Source: Ancistrus triradiatus
Taxonomy: Eukaryota > Chordata > Actinopteri > Siluriformes > Loricariidae
Length of the DNA: 64,000 nucleotides
Reading direction: 5' to 3'
NCBI GenBank assembly: GCA_025084515.1
Contig: JAJAGP010000249.1
Coordinates: 372,001-436,000 of the forward strand
Shown: positions 1-10,545 of the stretch, one piece after another
How positions within the stretch are numbered: the first letter of the stretch is position 1
Layout: each line of letters begins with the position of its first letter
The notes under the pieces: model-generated
Told to the model about the DNA's origin: nothing
Database searches by the model: none
Seen by the model: only the letters and a program-made list of their open reading frames with translations
Position numbers and translations under genes: made by a program

Positions 1-464
1 GCAAACATATGTCAGATGAGTTTTATGCTGAGTTTTATTTATCATGTAGCGTAAACCTAGACATAATTGTTTGTGCCTCCTGTGTACTTTGGAATCCCTT
101 GCTTCTCTGTGTTAATTCCGACTGAGCCATTACACAGTTTGAATCTTCATTCTGCCTCACGTGTCTGCGATGTGGTAAAGTATTGCCTTAACAATACCAT
201 CTGTAAATTGCAGCAGAAATTAAGATTAATCAGACCAGGTAACGTTTCCCATTCTTCAGACTCGTATTGTTGCCCGATATGAATGGAAGCTTATGTAGTC
301 TTCTGTTGTTGTAGCCCATCTACCATAAGGTTTGATGTGGTAATGCTAATTTTGATGCTTTTTTGAACAATACTAGTGTAGAAAGTAGTTATTCAAGTTA
401 CTGTAGCCACCATGTCTACTCAAACTTATTTGACCATTTCTCACCTGACCCCTCTCTTCTTCTT
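1..464. other. Unannotated flank
   Basis: I see no conserved coding exon, transposon terminus or tandem repeat here. Short open frames exist, but none carries a recognisable motif. Confidence 0.5.
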
Positions 465-469
465 CTTTC

Positions 470-748
470 CTGGCGCCTGTCCCGCCAACTGCGGGGTCCG
501 CCCACTACCACTTGATGCGACCAAGAATACTCCAGCCGACACGTCGCTCACGTCTGTCGCCAGAGACCACACTAACCAGGCCAATTTAGCGTAACCAATC
601 AACCTAACCTGCATGTCTTTGGACTGTGGGCGTAAACCCACGCAGACACGAGGAGACACGGGGAGAACATGCCGCTCCAAAAGACCCAGGCCGCTCCACC
701 CAGGACCTTCTTGCTGTAAGGCGGCAATGCTACCCACCGAGCCGCCCC
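470..748 (-). repeat. tRNA-headed SINE-like repeat, copy 1
   Basis: Read on the minus strand, the right end has a tRNA-like head: a GGCTCGGTGGGTAGC box A-like stretch followed by the conserved body ending near CCAAAGACATGCAGG. The same body occurs at 5316-5523, 15023-15348, 25495-25697, 29875-30173 and 61612-61946, which establishes it as a dispersed family. The left part (470-570) is GC-rich and probably the same repeat's tail, but that boundary is uncertain. Pol III-derived SINE identity is inferred from the box A and box B-like motifs best seen in the 15023 copy. Confidence 0.7.
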
Positions 749-764
749 ACCTGACCTGCCCCAT

Positions 765-1046
765 CTGACCCCTCTCATTAACAAAATATTTCCACCCACA
801 GAATTGCTGCTCACAGATAGTGTTTGGGCAACCAATCTATGTAGAGATGACTGTGCACCTTATCTGTCACCAGCAAGCACAATCACTTAGATCACATTTT
901 TTCCACATTCAGCCTGATGTGAATATTTACTGAAGCTCTTGATTTGTGCCTGCATGATCTGATGCAGTGTACGAATGCAACATAATTGGCTGATTGGATA
1001 ACTGCATGACTGAGCAGTTGTACAGGCATTTCTAACAAAATGAGTA
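765..1046 (-). mobile_element. Family D Tc1-like fragment
   Basis: A degraded minus-strand fragment of the 5' end of the Tc1-like family also seen at 5872-6776 and 60818-61545. It matches the transposase start region (the stretch that reads ACAGAATTGCTGCTCACAG on plus) and the end region with TTGGCTGATTGGATAACTGC and a short TACAGGCAT-like remnant of the terminal repeat. No reading frame survives. Confidence 0.6.
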
Positions 1047-1103
1047 GGTCAATAATAAATGACAGGAAAATGTTTATTGTGAACCTCTCCCTTAGCAGCT
1101 CTA

Positions 1104-1163
1104 AGAAAGAATCGAGACATTTGGTTTACATTCTCCAGAAAGAATCGAGACATTTGGTTTACA
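1104..1163 (+). repeat. Two-copy tandem duplication, 33-bp period
   Basis: The 27-bp stretch beginning AGAAAGAATCGAGACATTTG occurs at 1104 and again at 1137 with no visible difference. It lies just outside the left end of element A1. It looks like a local duplication and not part of the transposon. Confidence 0.85.
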
Positions 1164-1188
1164 CTTATGAAGAAAGACTTTAAATGTA

Positions 1189-2780
1189 GAGTGGTGCTTG
1201 AAAGTTTGTGAACCCTTTAGAATTTTCTACATTTTTGCATAAATATGACCTAAAACATCATCAGGTTTTCAGTCCTAAAAGTAGATAAAGAGAACCCAGT
1301 TAAACAAATGAGACAAAAATATTATACTTGGTCATTTATTTATTGAGGAAAATGATCCAATATTACATATTACTGAGTGGCAAAAGTATGTGAACCTCTA
1401 GGATTAGCAATTAATTTGAAGGTGAAATTGGAGTCAGGTGTTTTCAATCAATGAGATGACAATCAGGTGTGAGTGGGCACCCTGTTTTATTTAAAGAACA
1501 GGGATCTATCAAAGTCTGCTCTTCACAACACACGTTTGTGGAAGTGTATCATGGCACGAACAAAGGAGATTTATGAGGACCTCAGAAAAAGACTTGTTGA
1601 TGCTCATCAGGCTGGAAAAGGTTACAAAACCATTTCTAAAGAGTTTGGACTCCACCAATCCACAGTCAGACAGATTGTGTACAAATGTACAAAATTCAAA
1701 ACTATTGTTATCCTCCCCAGGAGTGGTCGACCAACAAAGATCACTCCAAAATCAAGGCATGTAGTAGTTGGCGAGGTCACAAAGGAACCCAGGGTAACTT
1801 CTAAGCAACTGAAGACCTCTCTCACATTGGCTAATGTTAATGTTCATGAGTCCACCATCAGAAGAACACTGAACCACAATGGTATGCATGGCAGCGTTGC
1901 CAGGAGAAAGCCACTGCTCTCCAAAAGAACATTGCTGCTCATCTGCAGTGTGCTAAAGATCACATGGGCAAGCCAGAAGGATATTGTAAAATGTTTTGTG
2001 GATGAATGAGACCAAAATAGAACTTTTTGGTTTAAAAATAAGTGTTATGTTTGGAGAAAGTAAAACACTGCATTCCAGCATAAGAACCTTATTCCATCTG
2101 TGAAACATGGTGGTGGTAGTATCATGGTGTGGGCCTGTTTTGCTGCATCTGGGCCAGGTGGCTTGCCATCATTGCTGGAACAATGAATTCTGAATTATAT
2201 CAGAGAATTCTAAAAGAAAATGTCAGGACATCTGTCCATGAACTGAATCTCAAGAGAAGGTGGGTCATGCAGCAAGACAACGACCCTAAGCACACAAGTC
2301 GTTCTACCAAAGAATGGTTAAATAAGAATAAAGTTAATGTTTTGGAATGACCAAGTCAAAGTCCTGACCTTAATCCAATCAAAGTGTTGTGGAAAGACCT
2401 GAAGTGAGCAGTTAATGTGAGGAAACCCACCAACATCCCAAAGTTGAAGCGTTGAAGTTGAAGCTGTTCTGTACGGAGGAATGGGCTAAAATTCCTCTAA
2501 GCCGGTGTGCAGGACTGATCAACAGTTACAGAAAATGTTTAGCTGCAGTTATTGCTACACAGGGGGGTCACACCAGATACTGAAAACAAAGGTTCACCTA
2601 CTTTTGCCACTAATATGTAATATTGGGATCATTTTCCTCCACAAATAAATCATCAAGTATAATATTTGTGTCTCATTTGTTTAACTGGGTTCTCTTTATC
2701 TACGTTTAGGACTTCTGTGAAAATCTGATGATGCTTTAGGTCATATTTATGCAGAAATATAGAAAAAGGGTTCACAAACC
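1189..2780 (+). mobile_element. Family A Tc1-like transposon, copy A1
   Basis: The left terminus GAGTGGTGCTTGAAAG follows a TA dinucleotide at 1187-1188, as expected for Tc1/mariner insertion. The terminal inverted repeats are about 200 bp and contain two spaced similar motifs: outer GTTTGTGAACCC near 1205 and inner GTATGTGAACCT near 1387. This is the IR/DR arrangement in which each end carries two transposase binding sites. The right repeat is cut about 18 bp short (ends ...GGTTCACAAAC), so the right TA is lost. Other copies are A2 (6888-9749), A3, A4 and A5. Confidence 0.9.
1551..2583 (+). pseudogene. Family A transposase remnant (A1)
   Basis: This is a broken cut-and-paste transposase of the Tc1 branch of IS630/Tc1/mariner. 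The start is the ATG in ATCATGGCACGAAC, homologous to the start in A3 and A5. The first ~125 codons read cleanly and hold the two helix-turn-helix units of the paired-like DNA-binding domain (AHQAGKGYKTISKEFGLHQS, then the RRTLNHNG segment), with a GRP-type hinge (SGRPTKIT). At 1923-1926 an A-run has four A where A4 and A5 have five, shifting the frame and ending the reading at 2009. The catalytic region survives only in other frames: WDET-like sequence near 2005, QQDNDPKHTSRST near 2271-2310, and the NP..VLWKDLK region near 2370-2405. The usual family length is about 340 residues. It is not functional as read. Confidence 0.85.
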
Positions 2781-3720
2781 AGTATTCATAATCTGTTAGA
2801 CTGGAAACCAGTGCTACTTAGTTCTCCGTATGACACTAACAAAAAATAAATAATAAATACCAAGACTCTGATAATAAACTTGACTATATACAAAGAGCAG
2901 GCAACAAAATGCAAATAGAAGAGAAGGAAGAGATATTCTATGAGATATGGGCTTGGCATGGTTAAATCTCAGAAAAGGATGTACAAGATGCCCTGTAGCT
3001 GGGCATGCATGAGTGTAGTTCTGAATCAAAGAATGTAAATAATATGAAGCTTAAAATGAACAACAAAAAAGTCAGTGGAAATCCATGAGAAAACTTTGGT
3101 AGGTTGTGAATCTGAAACATTATGAATGTTCTCAGTGGAAGAAAGGAACATGAAGGCTGTCCAGCCAGCAAAAAAACTGCTGTGAGATCACACCAAGATT
3201 CTCTGCCATGTGAGCTGGATAGGCAGTGAGACTATCTGTGTGCAGAGAGGTCCAGCACTGGGGAGTTCTTTGCTGGGAGGCATATCAGTTCAGACTTGTC
3301 CAGATGATGTCTTACCATCCAGAGGGAAATGTCAGAAAGGCAGTCAAATACTCATTCACATCTTTTGAATTTTAAAGATCAATGAATTCATGAGTAGCTT
3401 AAACAGGTAGAAGTCCAGCGACTGAGCAAGCTGCTCTATTACATACAACAATGCCTTTACCCAGGCTTGCATATTCGGGTGAATGTATTTGATGTTATGG
3501 CAAAATGTGGACTAAAACACCATAACTAAAATAACTGAAATTCAAATAAAAATAAGTATAGATCTAGATTTTTTTGGGTCACACAATGTCACACAAAAAC
3601 CTTGAGAACTATATTCTCTAGATTATTTCTAGATATTGAATGTTATTATATACTGTACTGTATATTTAATAAGGGCATCTGCTAAACGTTGTAAATACTC
3701 CATAAAGACAGAAAGACAAA

Positions 3721-3722
<2 letters not shown>

Positions 3723-3754
<32 letters not shown>
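3723..3754 (+). repeat. (TG)16 microsatellite
   Basis: An uninterrupted TG dinucleotide run read directly from the sequence. Confidence 0.98.
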
Positions 3755-3758
<4 letters not shown>

Positions 3759-4593
3759 TTAGTTTCGATGGGAGTGTTTCAACTTTCCCACAAGGATAGT
3801 AAAATTTTAAATTATTTACAATAACTGCAACTTTGCTTTTAAAAATCAAGCCCAAACATTTGCTTTAGGTTACTGAGGTTAAGGTTTGAAGTATGTGCAG
3901 CATTAATTGCCTACAGTAATATTAATTCAATGGAAAGCCCACATAATGACAGAAAAACTGTGTGTGTGTGTTTCTCCAGAATTGCCTGTCTGCCCCCTGT
4001 CAACCACCTTTTAATTGCAATCAATCCTCACAATGGCTCACAAATGCCATTTATCATTCCTTTGCCTCCTCCTCTTGTTCCTTCACCTGTCGTTGCAGCA
4101 CTCACCCTCCCTCTCATTATCACCAATCAGCACATCCCATCATCACGCTGCTCGGTGCAAACAAAGCAGCCAGGTCAGACAGAGAAGCCCTAGCTGATTT
4201 TCTATGAGATTCTCTCTCTTATTTGTCACTCACACAAGCACATACACATCCAGGATAGTATGACCACCAAGACCTGCAGGGCAAGAATACAGTTTTATCA
4301 ATTACATATAGTCTTGAAGAGCAGACCCATGCTATACAGCAATGAAAGAAGAATGTCAGGACTGCAAGATGGGCAGGTGGGAAAACAACCTGAAAAGCAA
4401 CAAACCTTTGGCTCAGGCATATTCCAAATTTAAATCGAAACAAATGACTTAAAACTAATAGGTTTTATAAACTAATTATAGCTTTCACTTTGGCAATGTT
4501 TTACTTTGCTGCCCTTTAGGGCTGGAGTCGTTGCTAGGGTACACATGTTTGTTGCGGATTAATACTTTTAGAGCCATTTTAGAGCCAATAGAG

Positions 4594-4617
4594 TGCCATT
4601 ATCGTGCAATAATGGCA
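4594..4617. repeat. Perfect 9-bp hairpin
   Basis: TGCCATTAT and ATAATGGCA are exact reverse complements around a 6-base loop, CGTGCA. The surrounding stretch 4500-4690 (AGCCAATCAGATTGCAGGG) resembles a dispersed fish repeat I have seen elsewhere, but no second copy is present in the window. Confidence 0.6.
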
Positions 4618-4830
4618 TGGCTAGAACGTCTCTCAGCCAATCAGATTGCAGGGTCGGAACTAACTATGGTATAATTAGTAATTAATCTTGGTTTTTAAGC
4701 CACACTCACTGCTGTCAGATTTATAATATGAAGCGCACAGGCATGGAACCATTATAGACCATCAGAGGCAGGGTTTCCACCTCCTTAAAAATCAGTTCAC
4801 CAACAGTTCTGTCCTGCCCTGGCTGGCTTT

Positions 4831-5030
4831 TACATTACATTACATTTACAGCATTTAGCAGACGCCCTCATCCAGAGCGACTTACAATTGATACAGTCTT
4901 ACAATCCAAGCAATTGTGGGTTAAGGACCTTGCTCAAGGACCCAACAGTGGCAGCTTGGCAGAGGTGGGATTTGAACTCTGGACCTTCTGGTCCATAGTC
5001 CAGTACCTAACTCACTAGGCTATCACAGTC
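4831..5030 (+). repeat. Short dispersed repeat (CATTTAGCAGACGCC type), copy 1
   Basis: About 200 bp starting with a TACATT-rich end and the stretch CAGCATTTAGCAGACGCCC, and ending GCTATCACAGTC. A second copy at 22516-22717 is nearly identical over its whole length. The conserved central stretch (TTGCTCAAGGACCCAACAG) marks a very common teleost repeat. It is short, non-coding and non-autonomous. Its class (SINE or DNA-transposon derivative) cannot be decided from this copy. Confidence 0.85.
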
Positions 5031-5315
5031 CCCAGGCTTGAACAGATTTAGACACCATCAAGATGAACTGGGATGCCAGCAGTAATCTATGTTTCAACAC
5101 CATTGGAATGTACTTTCAGATGGCTGTCTGAATTAAGACACGCCCCTTCAAATAACACTTAAGCTTGACCTGACATTTCACTTAAGTATTTAATTAAAAA
5201 ACAGTTCATTTACTTTTTATTTTTATTGGTACTATGTTTTTTTACCTACACATACTCCTAACATTACATTAGTTAGACAATGTTCTTGGCTGTAGGCGAT
5301 CTGTGCTAACATGTC

Positions 5316-5523
5316 AATGCCAATTTAGAGTAAACTATTAACCTAACGTGCATGTCTTTGGACTGGTGGAGGAAACCAGAGTACCCAGAGTAAACCCACA
5401 CAGACACGGGGATGACATGCAGACTACACACAGAAAGGACCTAGGCCACTCCACTCTGTCAATGAACCCAAGACTTTCTTGCTGCAAGGTGGCAGTGCTA
5501 CCCACCGAGCCACTGTGCCGCCC
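5316..5523 (-). repeat. tRNA-headed SINE-like repeat, copy 2
   Basis: Minus-strand copy of the family at 15023-15348. On plus it runs from CCAATTTAGAGTAAACTATT through CATGTCTTTGGACTGG to the tRNA-like head near 5500-5523. The B-box region is degraded. Confidence 0.8.
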
Positions 5524-5840
5524 AACAGACTTATGAAAACTGAATGGTCACATAAGCAGTTTAAATGGAAAGGGGCAAAACTATTTAATAAAGTTATTTT
5601 TAAGGCACTCCTGAACTGACAAGGGGAAACATGGAGCCATTAAATACAAATATAGAATGTGGTTCTTCAAAATGTGGGTTAAGTCATTCAGCAAGATGAA
5701 ATTCAGCACGATAGTAAAACAAGGGTTCATACTTTCACTAATACAAATAGAAGTTAGGTATAGCCAACTTTTTAATGATTAGACACTTCACCAAGTGTTT
5801 ATTTGATTTGTTTTTTTCAATATTAATTCTGACTACATTT

Positions 5841-5871
5841 ACACACACACACATACACACACACACACACA
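5841..5871 (+). repeat. (AC)n microsatellite
   Basis: An AC run with one T interruption, directly abutting the left end of D element D1. Confidence 0.95.
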
Positions 5872-6481
5872 GCAGCCACCCTATTAGGTACGCCTGCTCA
5901 ACTGCTCGTTAAAGCAAATATCTAATCATCACATGGCAGCAAATCAATGAATTTAGGCATGTAGACATGATCAAGAAGACCTGTTGAAGTTCAAACCGAA
6001 CATCAGAATGGAGAAGAAAGGTGATTTAAGTGACTTTGAATGTGGCATGGTAGTGCTAGACAGGCCTGTCCCAAGTCTTTCAAAAGCTGCTTATCTACTG
6101 GGATTTTCATGCACTGCCTTCTCTAAGGTTTACGATGAGTCGTCTAAAAAATAGAAAATATGCAGTGTCTGGCTTTTCTATGGGCATGCCTTGTTGATGC
6201 CTGAGGTCAGAGGAGAATGGCTAGACTGGTTCAAGCTAATAGAAAGACAACAGTAACTCAAATAATGACTCATTATAACTGAGGTATGCAGAGTACACAG
6301 AATGTCGAACCTTGGGCTACAGCAGCAGAAGGCCACAATGGGTGCCACTCCTGTTAGGTAAGAACAGAAAACTGAGGCTACAATTCACACGAGCTCACCA
6401 AAATTGACAATGGAAGATCTGAAAAACAGATGCCTGATCAATGAAGTCTAACACATTACTAGCAGGGCATACCTAATACGT
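5872..6481 (+). mobile_element. Family D Tc1-like element D1, internally deleted
   Basis: The left end carries the family D terminal motif (CCACCCTATTAGGTACGCCTG) and the right end its inverted form (GGGCATACCTAATACGTGG). Between them the 5' half of a transposase gene is recognisable: the start region GGTGATTTAAGTGACTTTGA and then the segment GTCAGAGGAGAATGGCTAGA. The sequence jumps from near 6425 to the 3' terminus, so the catalytic half is missing. Many small changes destroy the frame. D2 lies immediately to the right in the opposite orientation. Confidence 0.75.
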
Positions 6482-6484
6482 GGG

Positions 6485-6531
6485 TACATACATACACTCA
6501 TACATACATACATACACTCATACACATACAT
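6485..6531 (+). repeat. (TACA)n microsatellite
   Basis: TACA tetranucleotides with CACTCA interruptions, lying exactly between the two oppositely oriented D elements. Confidence 0.95.
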
Positions 6532-6532
6532 A

Positions 6533-6776
6533 TGCTGTAGCCCAGCTGCCTCAAGATTTGGCCCGTTGTGCATTTAGAGATGCTCTTTTGCATACCTCGG
6601 TTGTAACAATTGGTTATTTGAGTTACTTTGCTATTCTGATACTCGGTTTGAACTTCAGAATATCATGCTGACCATGTCTACATGCCTAAATGCATTGCTG
6701 CCATGCGATTGGTTGATTCGATAATTGTGTAAACGAGTAGTTACACATACTAAATGGTGTACCCAATAAAGTGGCG
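6533..6776 (-). mobile_element. Family D Tc1-like element D2, short inverted copy
   Basis: On the minus strand this starts with the family D end (CCACTTTATTGGGTACACC), continues through GCATTTAGGCATGTAGACATGG, then jumps across a deletion to GAGGTATGCAAAAGAGCATC and stops. It has only the 5' end plus an internal scrap of the transposase gene. Confidence 0.75.
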
Positions 6777-7395
6777 AAAAATTCTGAAACAGATTTGAAT
6801 TCAGTGTAAAAAATGCTATAAATTCCACGTAGTTAATGTGTGGGGCAAAAAAAAATTAAACATTTGTTGCACAACATCCTTAAGTTACAGTGGTGCTTGA
6901 AAGTTTGTGAACCCTCTAGAATATTCTATATTTCTGCATAAATATGATCTAAAATATCATCAGATTTTCACTCAGGTCTTAAAAGTACATAAAGAGAACC
7001 CAATTAAACAAATGAGACAAAAACATTATACTTGGTCATTTATTTATTAACGTAAATGATTCAATATTACATATTAGAGAGAGGCAAAAGTATGTGAACC
7101 TTTGTTTTCAGTATCTGGTGTGACCCCCCTGTGCAGCAATAACTGCAACAAAACTTTTCCTGTATCTGTTGGTCATTCCTGGAGGAATTTTAGCCCATTC
7201 CTCCGTACAGAACAGCTTCAGCTCTGGGATGTTGGTGGGTTTCCTCACATTAACTGCTTGCTTCTGGTCCTTCCACAACATTTCGATTGGATTAAGGTCA
7301 GGACTTTGACTTGGTCATTCCAAAACATTAACTTTATTTTTCTTTAACCATTCTGAGTGTGCTCATGGACATTGTCTTGCTGCATGAGCCATCTT

Positions 7396-8300
7396 TGTTA
7401 CGGGTTGCCATAAGCACTCGCCGGCGGGCCGTGTAAAAAAAAAAAAAAGAGTTTTTTAGGACTCAAAATGCAGTTAGCTCTAGATGGAATTGATGAACCA
7501 AATTTATAAACAAATAAATAAACAAAACTAAATATACTAAAGGAAAAGAAAAAGAAATAAAGAAAGTCACCTCAGTGGCTTGAACCCTGGTCAGCTGCGT
7601 CGGTGACAAGTGGTTTAACCAATCGCCCCACCAGACCACTCAGCTTGAACCAGAGAAATAACCCAAAAAACAAGCTCCTGTGTGTGTGAGGGCAAGCCCA
7701 GACATGTACACACACAGAAGCTCAAACCCGCGCTGGAGGAGAGCGAAGGGAGGTGGCACTGACGTCACCCAGCGCGAGCAAGCCCGAAAAAGCGTGGGGC
7801 GGAGATGGACTTTCAGAATGAATAGAGAAAATACTAAGAGGCACGCGTGGGAAAGAAACGCGCAGTGCATTTACTACACAAAAGGGAGAAGCGAAGCGAA
7901 ATCGCTATCGCTAACGAGTTAGAAGTGTAAATGCGATTGCGTTAAACCGATCGCTGGAAGCGAGGAAATGCGAAAGTAACCGCTGATGGCTGCCACTGGG
8001 GAAGGAGATCTCAACCCTACTCTGGTACTAATCCCTGTCTTACCTCAGGTCCTTCTGGAACCCTACAAGGCCGACCTCCTTAACGAGGCCGGTCATCCGC
8101 TGAGCCTAACGGGCCAAAAAAAATCACCAAAAAAGATAACCACCTGAAAAAAACGCAGAGCGAATAGGTAGTGAGTCGGGATACGAAGCGCAAAGAAGGT
8201 GAATGCAGCCTCACTGCCAAGCTGGCAGGGCTGGCAGGTGCTGCATATTAGTGCAATCGCGCAGGTGCGCGTACGTGATCGCATTGACTGTCAGGATCAC
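7396..8300 (-). repeat. Left LTR arm (antisense orientation)
   Basis: It has the terminal TGTTAC, the CAGTTAGCTC motif near 7470, and then A-rich and GC-rich blocks matching the order in the LTRs at 30406 and 32706. It is much more diverged from those LTRs than the right arm is, suggesting a different subfamily. The right boundary is approximate. Confidence 0.65.
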
Positions 8301-8565
8301 TGTCAAGGCAACAAGTCCAATACAGGACTTGGGTCCGGCTCGAAGCCAAGGCCAGCTCCATGTGGCTGGAGATCTAGATGGTCCAAAAGAGCCATCAAAA
8401 GGGGGCTGAGCCGTGCTAAGCACTTAGGCATGGAGCTTAACTGCTCAGGTGTGGAGCTTACGAGTGTGGCGAGCCCATGTTCAGAGCTAGGCGGTGCTAA
8501 ATGCCAAGACATGAAGCTTAATTGCTCAGATGCAGGGCTTGCCAACCTTCACGCTGCTCATGCCC

Positions 8566-9216
8566 CTCGATCGCCGCTACGGCTTGAAAGTGTCGCTATT
8601 CGCTGCGTGTCCTGAGACCTCACCCGTCTTGCGCTCTGTTGCAGAGCCCCCCGTGCTTTCGCTATTTTGTTTTAGTTTAGTTAAGGAGAGTGGATGGACT
8701 GGTCCCATTAAGGGGCTCAGTTCCCGTAGCGCCAGGAGGCGTGAAGTAACCTCTGTTTAGGGAAGTAGCTTAGCGTAGGGCAAGCTTTGCGTTTTGTTTT
8801 TGCCAGTCATTGCTCTCGGCTACTTCCCCCACTCGCCGCCTGACGCTACGTGCCGTTCTGTGAATGCACGTCACGACGCAGGTTCGCTCAGTGCCGTGCA
8901 CGAGCTGTGCACGTGCCAGGCTTCGCGCCCCACCCCTTTCTATAGACTCTCGCGCGTGGGGAATTCTCCCCCCTGCTCTCTGCTCTCTCTCAGCAGCACT
9001 GTCCTGAGCTTCTGTATGTGAGCGAATGCTCTGATCTCTCCCTCACTCAGAAGCTCAATTTTTCTTTGTTGTTTATTTATTTATATTTTTGTTAATTAGT
9101 GTTTTTTTTCCTTTTTTATTTCAGTCCACCCATACCACCTGGAGCTAACTGCGTTTGGGTCCCAAAACCAATTTATTCTTTTGTTTTCACAGTTGTAATT
9201 ATGGCAAACCGTAACA
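8566..9216 (+). repeat. Right LTR arm (sense orientation, 5' truncated)
   Basis: It reads in the opposite sense to the left arm: GCCGCTACGG, then GCTGCGTGTCCTGAGACCTC, then GGGGCTCAGTTCCCGTAGCG, and ends CCACCTGGAGCTAACTGCGT...CCGTAACA. These blocks appear as reverse complements, in reverse order, in the LTR at 30406-31195. The part of the LTR that would precede GCCGCTACGG is absent. Confidence 0.7.
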
Positions 9217-9751
9217 ACCTTCTCTTGAGATTCAGTTCATGGACAGATGTCCTGACATTTTCCTTTAGAATTCTCTGATATAATTCAGAATTCATTGTTC
9301 CATCAATGATGGCAAGCTGTCCTGGCCCAGATACAGCAAAACAGGCCCAAACCATGATACTACCACCACCATGTTTCACAGATGGAATAAGGTTCTTATG
9401 CTGAAATGCAGTGCTTTCCTTTTTACAAACATAACGCTTTTCTTTTAAACCAAAAAGTTCTATGTTGGTCTCATCCATTTGAAAACGCCTGACTCTAATT
9501 TCGGCTTCAAAATAACTGCTAAAAATATTCAAAATAAGACTCACATACCTTTGCCACCCACTAATATGTAATATTGGATCATTTTCCTCAATAAATAAAA
9601 GACCAAGTATATTATTTTTGTTGCATTTGTTTAACTGAGTTCTCTTTATCTACTTTTAGGACTTGTGTGAAAACTGATGATGTTTTAGATCATATTTATG
9701 CAGAAAAATAGAAAAATCTAAAGGGTTCACAAACTTTCAAGCATGACTGTA

Positions 9752-10545
9752 TTTTTATGAATACATTTACAAATACCCCCCGAGAATTAGCCACTATCGT
9801 ATCATACAAATGTATTTTTTCATGAATTACTTAACGCTAAGTAATTAAGCACTGTCAATGTATAACGACTCATTTGTCCCTGATTATTAACTCATTAGTT
9901 TCTGATGAATTAATCTTTACTGGGTGCTTTAATTACTGTCAATTCATATAATGTTATCATTAACATATTCATATAATGTTATCATTAACATAAAATCATG
10001 CCAGAAATGCCTTTGAAAAAAGCCAGAGCCTGAAGGTTTCTGGTAATAATGCAAACAGACATGCAAGAGAAGAAGGCCACTGACCTTTCTCCTTTGTCAC
10101 TATTAATAGCATAATGACCTTTCGTTCTTCATGCAGCACCATAACCCAAACAAAGTAAACAACTTTAGGTATTTACCTACCACTATGACAAAAGACACTG
10201 AAATTATACATAAATGCTCTGTCACCTTGGATTGTTTTGAAATTCTCAAGATGATGTTTGATTTCCAGTGACCTCAAACACACCACCAAGCTGTACAGTA
10301 TTTGCTGGAGGAGGAGACAGTACTGTGTGCATTGGGGGCAGCCTGTATAGTCATTGGACGCATATAATGAAATGGAAAGGTTTGGTTGAAGTCACCCAAC
10401 TAGCTGTACAAACCTCAGGCAAGACCAGAAAGAGTCACAACAGAACAGCTCTAAAGAGTTCCTGGAAACCTTAACAGTGTGTATGAAAGCACTGTTTAGA
10501 ACTATAGTTGCTAAATGGTGATTAACAGCTGATCTGCATAACTTA
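9752..10545. other. Gap with one tandem duplication
   Basis: No gene or element terminus seen. It contains a perfect 25-bp duplication at 9942-9991 beginning ATTCATATAATGTTATCATT. Confidence 0.5.
9942..9991 (+). repeat. Perfect 2 x 25-bp tandem duplication
   Basis: ATTCATATAATGTTATCATT... occurs at 9942 and 9967 without a mismatch, so it is young or under repair homogenisation. Confidence 0.9.

Larger units (their letters stand above)
2781..4830. other. Gap with microsatellite, no gene seen
   Basis: I find no transposon terminus or recognisable exon in this 2-kb stretch. It holds a (TG)16 tract at 3723-3754, a short GT run near 3960 and a hairpin at 4594-4617. Open frames of 60-87 codons at 3930-4207 overlap in three frames and show no motif. 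Confidence 0.5.
7396..9216. mobile_element. LTR-derived insertion with two inverted LTRs
   Basis: This segment begins TGTTACGGGTTGCC and ends GGCAAACCGTAACA, so both edges are the same LTR end in mirror orientation. The left arm (7396 to about 8300) aligns in orientation with the LTR at 30406-31195 (shared CAGTTAGCTCYAGRTGG and an A-rich block). The right arm (8566-9216) aligns with that LTR reversed. Between them, 8300-8565 matches the internal region of the same retroelement (compare GGCATGGAGCTTAACTGCTC at 8428 with GGCATGGGGCTTAACTGCTC at 31839). It is flanked by a 5-bp duplication (ATCTT/ACCTT) of a site intact in other A copies, so it entered A2 as one unit. It carries no usable coding sequence. 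Confidence 0.75.
6888..9749 (-). mobile_element. Family A Tc1-like transposon A2, split by an insertion
   Basis: The left terminus CAGTGGTGCTTGAAAG follows TA at 6886-6887. The right terminus ends CATGACTG before TA at 9750-9751. The transposon is in minus orientation and split: its 3' portion is 6888-7395 and its middle to 5' portion is 9217-9749. Nothing is lost at the split point apart from duplication of five bases (ATCTT at 7391-7395, ACCTT at 9217-9221). The first half of the transposase gene is missing, because near 9480 the sequence jumps from the WxDET region to the 5' flank (CGCCTGACTCTAATTTCG). Confidence 0.9.
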
